A program made the translations under genes and the position numbers. A model generated the notes under the pieces. It had not been told where the DNA came from. It saw nothing but the letters and a program-made list of their open reading frames with translations, and did not search any database. Below are positions 11,161 through 21,680 of a stretch of DNA of 64,000 nt, in pieces. The first letter of the stretch is position 1. Each line of letters begins with the position of its first letter. The stretch is from positions 109,251,074 to 109,315,073 of the forward strand of contig NC_089490.1 in the NCBI RefSeq assembly GCF_036850765.1, read 5' to 3'. Source of the DNA: Saccopteryx bilineata. Lineage: Eukaryota; Chordata; Mammalia; Chiroptera; Emballonuridae.

Positions 11161-11365
11161 CAGAGAACTAGATAGAGGGTGTCGGAGGACAATCTGACTT
11201 TGGGCGAGGGGTTTGCAACATAATTTGATGACAAAATAACCTAGACATGTTTTCTTTGAATATATGTACCCTGATTTATTAATGTCATCCCATTACCATT
11301 AATAAAAATTTATTAAAAAAAATAAATAAATAAAAATAAATAAAAAAATACACTCATCAAAAAAA

Positions 11366-11377
11366 AAATTCCACTTC
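11366..11377. repeat. 3' target-site duplication of L1-B
   Basis: Exact copy of AAATTCCACTTC found at 5647-5658, immediately after the L1-B poly-A. Confidence 0.92.
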
Positions 11378-11736
11378 AAATTATTTTGTTGTCTATTTTA
11401 TGATAAGTGAGTATGTAAATGGACTCTTCTTCTTGTGTGATTTTCTAATAATTCCATTATCATTTATTGACCAATTATATATTTTTCTGCTAATAAACAG
11501 GGCCTTCTTTATCACACATTCAGTTAATGTGTCACAAAAACGTTATAGAAAAGATTTGCATACTTTTCCAAAGTCAAATAAATGGGAAAGAATTTTAGTT
11601 ATTTATTAGGACTTTAAACAAAACCTATTTAAAAGTACACTTTATGCATTCATTGAGCCCTAAGCAGAAAATCATTGTCTTTAACGTGTGAAACTAGCTG
11701 TCAGCAATCATCAAAAGGGTAAATACAAATGATCTC
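11378..11736. other. AT-rich intergenic sequence, nothing recognised
   Basis: No credible ORF, repeat family or regulatory motif that I can support between the L1-B target site and the LTR fragment. Confidence 0.6.
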
Positions 11737-12175
11737 TGTTGCAGTTTGAATTGTGTCCTCCCAAAAGATATGTTAAAGTCTTAGCCCTGGTAACAGTGAA
11801 TGTGACCTTATTTGGAAATAAGGTCTTTGCAGATACAATTAAGATGTAAATGTAAGTTAAAATTAAGTCATACTAAAGTAGGATGGACCATTTATCCAAA
11901 ATTATTGCTGTCCTATAACAAGAGGAAAAGACACACAGAGACAGGCACACGCAGAGGAAGATAATGTCAGTCACACAGAGAGAATGATGATGGAGGCAGA
12001 GGCAGGAACACCAAGGATTGCTGCTGACAAAAGAAGCTCGGAGAACTGCATGAACAGATTTCATGCCCTGCCAATACCTTGATTTCTAATGTCTAGCCTC
12101 CAGAAGTATGAAAGAATAAATTACCCTGGTTTTAAGCCACCCAGTTTGTTATGACAACTATTATAATATTCAGTT
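11737..12175 (+). mobile_element. MLT1/MST-like solo LTR (ERVL-MaLR), ancient
   Basis: Begins TGTTGCAGTTTGAATTGTG and contains the MaLR-like landmarks 'gtgaccttatttggaaataaggtctttgcagat', 'ctagcctccagaa' and 'ttaagccacccagtttgtt' near the 3' end. It is a diverged solo LTR with no internal retroviral genes. The family call rests on remembered MLT1 consensus landmarks, so the subfamily is uncertain. Confidence 0.75.
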
Positions 12176-12783
12176 AAAATAATATATTTCTATTCCTTGG
12201 CCCAGTTTACTTAGTTCATTCTTATTTGTCTTTTAAAGCAGGATAAATGAGAAGATCCCAAAAGATTGGGTGGAAGAAGAGAGCAAGAAGTTTTCTTTTT
12301 GGTTTATGTATTTCCACACAGTTTTATTCAACAATGAAAATGCCTGTCCTATAACTAAAAACAAATAAATAAAATCAGAGATACAGGGTACAGTTTTTCT
12401 CTCCTAGCCTTCAGCCATCCATATAGTTTATCTTAGAAAGAAAATGAGTCTCTTCTTGTTAAAGATCTTCAGGAAGAGTTTTCTTGTTCATTTCTCCTGT
12501 GATCATAAGGAAAATGAAATAATTATAAGAAAATAAATAAATCCATAAATCATTTTTTATTATTATATTTCAGTGCATGTTTGGGTGAAAAGGCTGATTT
12601 GTAGATTTTAATCTGTTTTGGTATATGCTCTTAATACGAAATAGAAGTATTTTTAAAGACTTTTCTTCTTAGTCATTTTCAAAATATAAAAGAGTGTGAG
12701 AAATCTTTATCCTTTGCACTTAACATTCTCAGGTATTTTTCTTTTAGAATTTGAGGAATAGAATTAAAAAGGTGACATTAAAA
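12176..12783. other. Intergenic sequence, nothing recognised
   Basis: AT-rich single-copy-looking sequence without a supported gene or repeat. Confidence 0.5.
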
Positions 12784-13199
12784 TTAAGAACATTCCGGTA
12801 GAGCGTCGGCCTAGCGTGCGGAGGACCCGGGTTCGATTCCCGGCCAGGGCACACAGGAGAAGCGCCCATTTGCTTCTCCACCCCTCCGCCGCGCTTTCCT
12901 CTCTGTCTCTCTCTTCCCCTCCCGCAGCCAGGGCTCCATTGGAGCAGAGATGGCCCGGGCGCTGGGCATGGCTCTGTGGCCTCTGCCTCAGGCGCTAGAG
13001 TGGCTCTGGTCGCAATATGGCGACGCCCAGGATGGGCAGAGCATCGCCCCCTGGGGGGCAGAGCACCGCCCCTGGTGGGCGTGCCGGGTGGATGGCGTGC
13101 CGGGTGGATCCCGGTCGGGCGCATGCGGGAGTCTGTCTGACTGTCTCTCCCTGTTTCCAGCTTCAGAAAAATGAAAAAAAAAAAAATTTAAGAACATTC
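12784..13199 (+). mobile_element. 5'-truncated SINE with 12-bp target-site duplications
   Basis: The element at 12796-13187 lacks the first ~25 bp including the A box, starting at CGGTAGAGCGTCGGCC. It keeps the B box GGTTCGATTCC. The duplications TTAAGAACATTC at 12784-12795 and 13188-13199 are exact. The copy is otherwise well preserved, so it is young. Confidence 0.93.
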
Positions 13200-14261
13200 A
13201 ATACACTAAAGGCAAAGTTCTCCATGGATTCAAGTTATTGTTGAACAAAGTTATTCCTGAAAAAGTCTGTGCCAATGTAAGCTGTAATTAGTCTGACAAA
13301 AAAGACACTTGTTATGTCCAGTAAATGACCTTTGATTACTCAGAAGTCTGTTAATATACAAACCATGCAAAAGACTTTCATCATCAGTTCATTTGGATAA
13401 CACCTGGCCCAAATTCTCTCTTCATTGACACTGAGCACTAGAATATAAAAATAATTTTTTTCTTGGTGCCAAGCATTAAAAAAATTGAAAACAAACTGGA
13501 ATGTCTTTGTCAAATTGTTTAGAGTAAAAGATAACTTTTTCTATAAAATATTGTATAATTCATACTGATACTCATAGATATTATTAACTGTAAAATGTGC
13601 AAATTTATATATGAACACATTAAAGCTATTTTATTCTTATTTAACCTACTAATTAATGAAGTAATCAATAAGATATTATAATTATTTAAAGAGCATCTAA
13701 TAGCTAGAAAATTTACAGAAAATTTAACAAAAAACTGTTAGGATAAGAATAATGGCTTAAGTATAAAATTGAATAATGTGAAATATGCCATAAAATTTGG
13801 GGGTTTATCTGTTCCACTGGACAGAAATTATTTGCATGTGCACATGACAAAAATCAATGAGAAACTTCATTAAATCTGGAAATTTTCATTTGCAATAAAT
13901 AATGAAATGAACTGTTTTACTCTAAAGTTGTAATAAAAGAATATACTACTCATTTTGTCTTATTTATGAGTTTCTAATAATTTTTCTGACAGTCTGCTCT
14001 CCAAAGATTATTCCTGATTTTTTAAAAAGGAGATGGTAGTCTACACAGGTTTAGACTAATTGCTTTCATAGGTACATAGGAAGGGTAATTAGCTATATAT
14101 AGCTTCCTTGAGGTTGCCTGCAAATCTTGAGCCTTCAGTATTGAGCAACTGGTAAGATCACATAATTAACTCCTGGCCAGAAGCTTGTAGAAGTGTCATA
14201 AGTATTAAAAACCTTTACCAATTATTATTTCACATTTTCTTTCAAAAATCTACAACCTTAA
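13200..14261. other. Intergenic AT-rich sequence, nothing recognised
   Basis: About 1 kb without a credible ORF; no repeat family could be named. Confidence 0.5.
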
Positions 14262-14642
14262 CTTAAAATTCATTTGGAGGTGCAAGAAACCCAGAATAGC
14301 CAAAACAATATAGAAAAAAAAGGACAAGGAAAGAAGATTCATATTTTCTTATTTCAAACCTTTCTACAAGACCACAGCAATCAAGACAGTATGACATTGG
14401 CAAAAAGCAGACATATAGACCAGCAGAATACAACTGAGGGTTCATATATAAAATTTGTGGTCAACTAATTTTCAACAAGGGTGCCAAGAATGTTCAATAA
14501 GGTAATGGTAGTAGGACAACTAGATATCCATACATAAAAGAAGAATGTTGGGTTCCTAACTCAAACAATATACAACAATTAACTCACAATAAACCACAGA
14601 CTTAAATATAAAAGCTAAAATTACAAAACTCTTAGAAAAAAA

Positions 14643-14835
14643 CTCACACTGTTTTAGTGAGTGGGGGGGAGGTGGAAGAGCATACAGGAGGAATAAATGG
14701 TGATGGACAAAGATTTGACTTGAGGGGATAAACACACAATATGATATACAGAGATGTGTTGTAGAATTAGGCACCTGAAACTTATATAACTATGTTAACC
14801 ACTGTCACCCCAATAAAATTCAATTAAAAAAGAAG
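14643..14835 (+). mobile_element. 5'-truncated L1 tail nested in older L1
   Basis: A ~190-bp L1 3' UTR end (G-rich tract, '...acctgaaacttatataactatgttaaccac...ccaataaaattcaattaaaaaa') splits the older L1 sequence, which resumes with 'ataagtgtaaatctttgtgtctttgg'. Exact duplications were not clear. Confidence 0.7.
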
Positions 14836-15631
14836 GAAACATAAGTGTAAATCTTTGTGTCTTTGGACTAGGCAATCATTTCTTAAATCTAATACGAAAA
14901 GCACAAACCACCAAAGAAAAAAATTGATAAAGTTTACTTTATAAAAATTTGTGTCAAAGAACACTATCAATAGAGAAAAACAAATCATAATGAGAGGATA
15001 TTTTTAAACCATTTAATATGTATCTAGAACCCAGAACATAAAAAAAGCTCTTACAACGCAACCATAAGAAAATGAAGAACTAAATTAAAATATGGTGAAG
15101 GTATTCAACAGAAACCTCTCTAAAAAAGATATACAAATGGCTAATAAACTCATAAAATATGCTCAACATCAATAAGAAAGGAAGTGCAAAATCAAAACCA
15201 CAATGAGACACCACTTCATACCTACTAGAATTGCTATAATAAAACAAACAAAACAACAGAGAATGACAAGTATTGGCAAAATGTGGAAAAAATAGAAGCC
15301 TTATACATTGCAGATGGCAATGAAAAATCTGCAGCTTCCGTGGAAAACAGTTTATCAATTCCTCAAAATTTGAGAATAAAAATAGATTCACAAAAAAGTT
15401 TTATATATCTGTTTACAGCAGAATTATTTGTTATAGCCAAAAAGTGAAACCAACTCAGTGTTTCATCAGCTGATGAGTTGATAAAATATGGTACATTATT
15501 ACAATGAAATAATTGTCACCCATATAAAGAAGTCCTGAAACATGCAACATCATGGGTAACCCTTGAAAATACAATACTAAGTAGAAGAAACCAGACAAAA
15601 AAGGCCACATATGGTATTATTTCATTACTTT

Positions 15632-15800
15632 TTTTTAAAGCTTTTTTAAAAATGTTTTATTTTACTGACTTTAAAGAGAGAAAGGCAGAGAGTAGGAAAG
15701 AGACAGGAATAACTGTTCCTGTATGTGCACTGACCAGAGACTGAACCAGCAACCTCTGTGCTTTGGGATGATGCTCTAAGCAATCAAGCTATCCTGCCTA
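15632..15800 (-). mobile_element. Antisense short SINE, old
   Basis: Minus-strand tRNA-derived SINE with its head near 15800 ('gcctaggcaggatagcttg' read in reverse) and an A-rich tail near 15640. It interrupts the old L1. Heavily diverged. Confidence 0.6.
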
Positions 15801-15995
15801 GGCTTATTTCATTTATTTATATGAAGTATCCAGATAAACAAATCCATTGAGACAGAAAATAGATTAGCGGTTGTCAGGGAGTGAGGGAGAAATGATTTGG
15901 GAACAGGTACAACATTGGTTTTGGGGTAATGTTCAATGATTAGATAGTAATAATGGTTGTATAACACTACAAATATACTAAAAATAACCTAATTG

Positions 15996-16185
15996 GCCTG
16001 ACCTCTACTGGTGCAGTGGATAGATTGTTAACCTGGAATGCTGAAGTTACTGGTTCAAAACCCAGTCAAGATGCATAAGATAAGCAGTCAATGAACAACT
16101 ATAGTGAAGCAACTATAAGTTGATACTTTTCGCTCCCCCCACTCACATAAAATCAATAAAAACAAAATCTTTAAAAGTAAATAAA
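15996..16185 (+). mobile_element. Short SINE (GCCTGAC type), sense
   Basis: Starts GGCCTGACCTCTACTGGTGCAGTGG, carries a degenerate B box and ends in 'ctttaaaagtaaataaat'. It sits inside the old L1, and 'aacctaattg' flanks both sides as a probable target-site duplication. Confidence 0.75.
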
Positions 16186-16522
16186 TAAATAACCTAATTG
16201 TACATTTTAAAACGGTGACTTTTGTGTTATATCAATTACATTTAAATTTTTAAAAACACTATGGAAAAAGTTGCATTGTGGGTTTTTTCCAGATTCAATA
16301 TAAATAAAAGAAATATTCACTTCCTGCAGACTTTATACTATCACCATTCAGGTTTGTTTGTTTTTTTCACTGTTCTATTTCTCATTATGAAAGAACTAGG
16401 CATTTTAAAACAAAACTACTCCCTTTTTTCCCCCTTGGAAAACAAACACTCAGCCTTCAGAGTAATGAGGCAATCACTGAGGGCAACCACTCTTTTAGGA
16501 AATCTGTGCCCGACTCTGAGTA

Positions 16523-16573
16523 TTCTTTGGAAGCCGTGGGGTGGGGCTTGTTTACAAATAGCAGCCATATAAA
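16523..16573 (+). promoter_or_regulatory. Predicted promoter core of the macroglobulin gene
   Basis: Within 135 bp of the start codon are TATAAA (16568-16573), a FOXA/HNF3-type TGTTTAC (16549-16555), a G-rich Sp1/KLF-type GTGGGGTGGGGC (16536-16547) and a STAT-like TTC-N4-GAA (16523-16532). Spacing predicts transcription starting near 16598 with a ~60-nt 5' UTR. FOXA and STAT sites would fit a liver-expressed, cytokine-responsive gene. Function is inferred from motif matches alone. Confidence 0.6.
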
Positions 16574-16657
16574 GCCTGTTAGATTCATAAGGTCTCAGGG
16601 ACCAAGCTGAAGGCAGGACGTCAGGCAAAATTCAGTCCCTGAGATTTGTCCCTCACT

Positions 16658-16743
16658 ATGGGGAAACACAGACTTCCCCAATCGGGTTTCATGCTACTTC
16701 TCCTTGTCTTGTTTGCTACCAATGCCTTAAACTCTGCAGAACC
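16658..16743 (+). CDS. PZP: PZP-like exon 1 (signal peptide)
   Basis: Residues 1-29. ATG at 16658 opens a classic signal peptide: basic MGKHR, then hydrophobic core MLLLLVLFA, with probable cleavage near residue 23. Donor CC|GTAAGT; the phase leaves two bases. Confidence 0.9.
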
Positions 16744-19700
16744 GTAAGTATCACTCAAGAGTCTGTATTTTATTTTAGTCTCTTCTTTTTATCTTTACTT
16801 TGTCTTTTCTTTAAATGTTAAGATACTTTCTAACCATAATAGATTAATTATAAGTGGTTAAAACATTTTTCCTTTTATTTGTTGTATACACATAAAATAA
16901 TAGCCATGAACATAAGTCATCACTAAGAAGCACGTTTTCATTATAGAGTGAAACCGCAGACTTCACCTTCACAGACTCATTCTTTTGAATAGAAAGCATT
17001 AACTCTAAAAATATTTAAAATGTACTGTGGAGTGCAATTTAACTCACATTGTATATCACATAAATAGAGAAAAATATAGTTCTTTTATTTTTCAATAACT
17101 TATTGAGTCATCAAGAGCTCTCAATAAATGGTCAATGCAAGGGAAAAATAATTTTAACCCTATTTTGTTATAAAGTTGGAGAAATCCAAAAACTGCAAGA
17201 CTTCTCTTTCATTTCTCCCAGTTTCTATTCAAGGTAGTGTCTAGAAGATGTATTCTCCATTACTTTCTGGTGGAGAAGGGTCATGTCTTTGGTCTCAGAC
17301 TTCTCGGTCTTCCTTGGCCACTGTGAATCTGCCTTTTCCTTACCTGCTAACATCCACCATTTGAGTCTTTAGCCACTACTTTCTGTTTACCAAGGAGTCC
17401 CAGAAGTTCTCTCTAGCTGACTCTGACTTACTTTGACTATTTTTTTTAATCACACAAAACTACCAACTTTCTACACCAGAGGTAGTCAACCTGGTCCCTA
17501 CTGCCCACTAGCGGGGGTTCCAGCTTTCATGGTGGGGGGTAGCAGAGCAACCAAAGTATAAATAAAAAGATAGATTTAACTATAGTAAGTTGTTTTATAA
17601 AGATTTATTCTGCCAAACTTAGCAAAAATCCAACATAAAGTGCTTGGTAAGTAATTATTATTATACGCTTTAACTTGCTGTAACTTTGCTTTATAAATTT
17701 TATAAAGTAAAGTTACTTCCCCACTTTATAAAATCACCATTACTGTGGAACCAGTGGGTGGTTAGAAAATTTTACTACTAACAGAGATACAAAAGTGGAC
17801 AGTAGGTATAAAAAGGTTGACTACCTCTGTTCTACACCATTCTGCCTCCAATTCAGTGGTGGTGCTTCAACACACCTGGTTGCAGGATCACCTTTGCCAG
17901 TCACCCATTTAAGACTTCTGGCCTCAATCCAACTGCCTTTACATTTCTTCTAGAGAGCTGTGAAATTCTTGGGGCCAATAAGTACATATAGACACTGAAG
18001 TATCCTAGAAGGTTTAAACTTCTAACCCTCTCTTGCCTACCCACACTGCACTGCTAGATGACTCTGATATAGCTACATCCCAGATTAATACAGGGTAGAC
18101 CCCAGATTACCTAGTGGGGAGAGGGGTAAAAGGACCTTCTGCTGTCTATGTTACCTTTACCCACTTAACACAGTTGGTTCTCTCCAGACCAAAGTGCAAG
18201 ATGTAGAAATTAGAACTCTGACCAACTCAAGTTCCCCCTTTTCAGGCTTCTTCAATGCACAATTTGCAAGTAACCAGTAAGGGTGTATTTCTCTCTCATT
18301 ATTCTTCTACCTCATCTACAATGGTGGATAGTACCATTTTCCATTGCATTCCATTCACAGAGCATTTGAAAATATGTGGGGTTTTCTAAGTACAGGCTGT
18401 TTGGTTTTCTAAGTACAGGCTGAATAGAAGCAAGTGACTTTATTGGGGTAATGTAAACAGTCTGTGTTTTCAGCCCAACAAAATGGAAACCTATTCTGCC
18501 CATTGAAATCCATTACTTTAAATCTTTCCCACCATTTAACAAAAAAAAATACAAGCCTCATGGCCTAGTTGTCATAAACAGAAGAGGAATCTTCTCTATA
18601 TACAGAAAATTTCACTTTGATCCTCGAACAGGAGCCCTTGATGGGATAAATGAGAGCTATTGCCTAGAGACTAACTGTTCTCCCCTGTCATGGGGCAGTA
18701 AGCTTCAGAGGGATAGAGGTGACAGAGAAACCTGATGAAAAAGAGAAAATTAGAAGTCATCAGTTTAATATTTGCAAAATTTAATCATTCCTACAAAGAC
18801 AAATATTTAAAATGCAAACATTCATGATTAAGTAACCCATTAAAACATTGTATTTGCTCAGTACAAGTAAAATGTTGGGCAAATTATTTAACCTTGATGG
18901 GTCTTAATTTTAATATTTGGCAAATGAATACTAACTAAACCTTTATAAAATGGTTGTTTGAAATAGCAAATATATGTGGAATTAATTTTTAAATTGTGGT
19001 CTTAATTAGGCTGATAATAAAAATAAAAGTAGTATATGGAATAAAATTATAATATACTGATGATTTCTTTCCTATTAATGTCAAATAACTAAAGGAGAAA
19101 GTGGATGAAGAGGTAAAAAAATGATGAATTTTTTATAGCCTATAGTTAATACTGTTCTACATACTTAAAAATTGCTAAGAAAGTAGATCTCATGTTAAAT
19201 ATTCGCATTACAATAATAACAATAACAACATAATAGTAATATTTGAGAGAGGAAACTTAGAAATAACAGATACATTTATGGCAAAAATTGTGCTGATGAT
19301 TTTACAGGTATACTTAACTACATAATAATCAAGTAGTACATACTAAATATGTTTCAGTTTTTTGTGTCTCAATCATACCTCAATAAATTGTTTTATAAAA
19401 ATATAGAAAAAATAAAGCCTTCGGAAATGAAGGGTTAAAATAGCCACAACTTTAGTCTTTAAGTCTGCTGTATGAGCAGTGTCCAGAGAATAATATTACT
19501 ATTCAATTGGGGGAGGGGAAGGAGATAAGGCAATAGACAATGTATGGATCACTCAGATAAAATTTGTAATCTACTTTTTAACCATAGTCTGCACTTTTTA
19601 ACAAATGTTGAATTTAACTGGGAGTTTGGGGGAAATATCAGACTTGCAGAGAAATGTCTCAGTCTGATCATTCTAGAAGTTTGTTCCTTGTTTGTTTTTC

Positions 19701-21628
19701 CTCAGTTGGATAAAAAGAGCTCAAGGCACAAATCAAAATAGGAGAAAGCTGTAGAGCAATGGACACTGAAACTGTCTGCCCCCATATGGTTGTTTTTACT
19801 GTTATCACTGTAATAAGCCTGTACAAAGCTGTTGTTGGGAAAATAAAAGTTTTTAATATTTATCACATCTTTGAAAGACCAGATGTTAGGTAAATCAGAA
19901 ACAGCTAAACATAAGGATGAGATTAGATAAGAAGTACTATCTGAATGACCATGGTTAGCTTATTTAACTGCTCTGAACCTCTCTGCTTCATAACAAAACA
20001 TTAATGTTTTTACAATAAACAGTCTAGGTTTTAATGGTTTAAGAGTGGTTCTAAAGATTCATGGCATATAATTTTGCCAAGTAAGAATTTAAAACACATA
20101 CGGGAAAACTGCTGGACCACAGCAGACCACGTGGAGACTGCACTTGACTTCTCAATCAACAATTAAACTGTCTTTGTTATTCTCTACACCCACTTTCCCA
20201 CCTATTAATTGTGTAAACTAATAAAACTGTGTTTCATATGTCAAATGCCTGTTTTTTTAAAGGTAAGAGTTCATATTGGTGGTAGAAGAGAAAGGGTAAT
20301 AAAACACTATAAATATTGTTCTTTTTTTCTTCTTTTTTCTTTTTTATTCAGTGAAAGGAGGGAAGGTAGAGACAGACTCTCACATATGCTTTGACCAGAA
20401 TCCAGCCAGCAAGCTTACTAAGGGGCAATGCTCTGCCCATCTGGGGCATTGCTCCGTTGCTCAGCAACTAAGCTTTCCTTAGCACCTGAGAAAGAGGCCA
20501 TGGAGCCATCCATCCTCAGCTCCTGGTGTTAACTTGCTCCAATCAAGCCATGGGTGTAGGATGGAAAGAGAGAGAGAGAGAAGCAAGAGAGGGAGGGGTG
20601 GAGAAGCAGATGGGCACTTCTCCTTTGTTCCCTGACCAGGAATCGAACCCAGGACATCTACACATGGGCCAATGCTCTACCACTGAGCCAAGCAACCAGA
20701 GCCTCTTTTTTACTTACTTTCAAAGATATAAATAAATGATTTGAACTTACAGGCATTGAATTATTCAAGTTCTGAGGATTCACATTTTATGTATAATTAC
20801 TTACTGAGAAGTTAAGAGATTTAATTGCACTGTTGTATACAATCAAATATGTAAATTAATGAGGATCTCATGTTTTAGCTCTCATGAACATGAAAGATAT
20901 ACTATATATACCTGATAAGATTGTTAAGAGAATTAAAAGGCTTAATATAAAGACTGCTTAACACAATTGTGGGTAAGTAGCAGATACTTAGGAAATGCAG
21001 ATTCTCTTTCAGCCCATAGGATTCATAGTATAAAGAAATTATAGTGAGCTCAATGCTTCACTTGAAATGTTTCAAAAGAATGAATCGAATTGTGACAGGA
21101 AAATATGAGTATAGCATAGAAAAAGAAAACTTGTCAATGAAATCAAGACAAGAAAGTGAAGTTCACTCAAAAAAATGTCTCATGCCTCTGAATAATTAAA
21201 TACATTCAAGAATTTAAGTAAAAAAGACTGCAAAATAATATATATTAGCCCTGGCCGGTTGGCTCAGCGGTAGAGCATCGGCCTGGCATGCGGGGGACCC
21301 GGGTTCGATTCCCGGCCCGGGCAAATAGGAGAAGCGTCCATTTGCTTCTCCATCCCCCCCCTCCTTCCTCTCTGTCTCTCTCTTCCCCTCCCGCAGCCAA
21401 GGCTCCATTGGAGCAAAGATGGCCCGGGCGCTGGGTATGGCTCCTTGGCCTCTGCCCCAGGCCCTAGAGTGGCTCTGGTTGCGGCAGAGCAACGCCCCAG
21501 AGGGGCAGAGCATCGTCCCCTGGTGGGCAGAGCGTCCGCCCCTGGTAGGCGTGCTGGGTGGATCCCGGTTGGGCGCATGCGGGAGTCTGTCTGACTGTCT
21601 CTCCCCGTTTCCAGCTTCAGAAAAATGC

Positions 21629-21680
<52 letters not shown>

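Larger units (their letters stand above)
5659..11365 (+). mobile_element. LINE-1 copy B, full-length, sense
   Basis: A complete L1 of ~5.7 kb between 12-bp target-site duplications. In order: short CpG-rich 5' UTR (250 bp), ORF1 (331 aa, intact), a 325-bp spacer with a small ORF, ORF2 (one 2-nt frame defect), a G-rich 3' UTR and a poly-A tail containing TAAA units. The exact duplications and near-intact ORFs indicate a recent insertion. It lies ~5.3 kb upstream of the host gene promoter in the same orientation. Confidence 0.96.
14262..16256 (+). mobile_element. Old sense L1 3' half, fragmented by three later insertions
   Basis: ORF2 C-terminal and 3' UTR sequence, reading through phrases such as 'aacaaggg', 'ggcaatcatttctta' and 'cccatataaagaagtcctgaaa', with no open frame left. 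It is interrupted by a younger L1 tail (about 14643-14835) and two SINEs (about 15632-15800 and 15996-16185). It ends about 270 bp before the TATA box of the macroglobulin gene. Confidence 0.8.

Noticed and set aside
12744..13124. 126-codon minus-strand ORF with Arg/Pro-rich protein
   Set aside because: It lies over a SINE. The same Pro/Arg/Gly-rich peptides recur at every SINE of this family (21264-21578, 45321-45812, 56615-56932, 59895-60323), so they are repeat shadows.
16261..16572. 103-codon ORF just upstream of the gene
   Set aside because: It overlaps the end of an old L1 and the TATA region and shows no protein-family resemblance; judged chance.
21248..21330. tRNA-like sequence with A and B boxes
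   Set aside because: It is the tRNA-derived head of a SINE: it continues into the SINE body and poly-A, and lacks a proper tRNA 3' end and fold.
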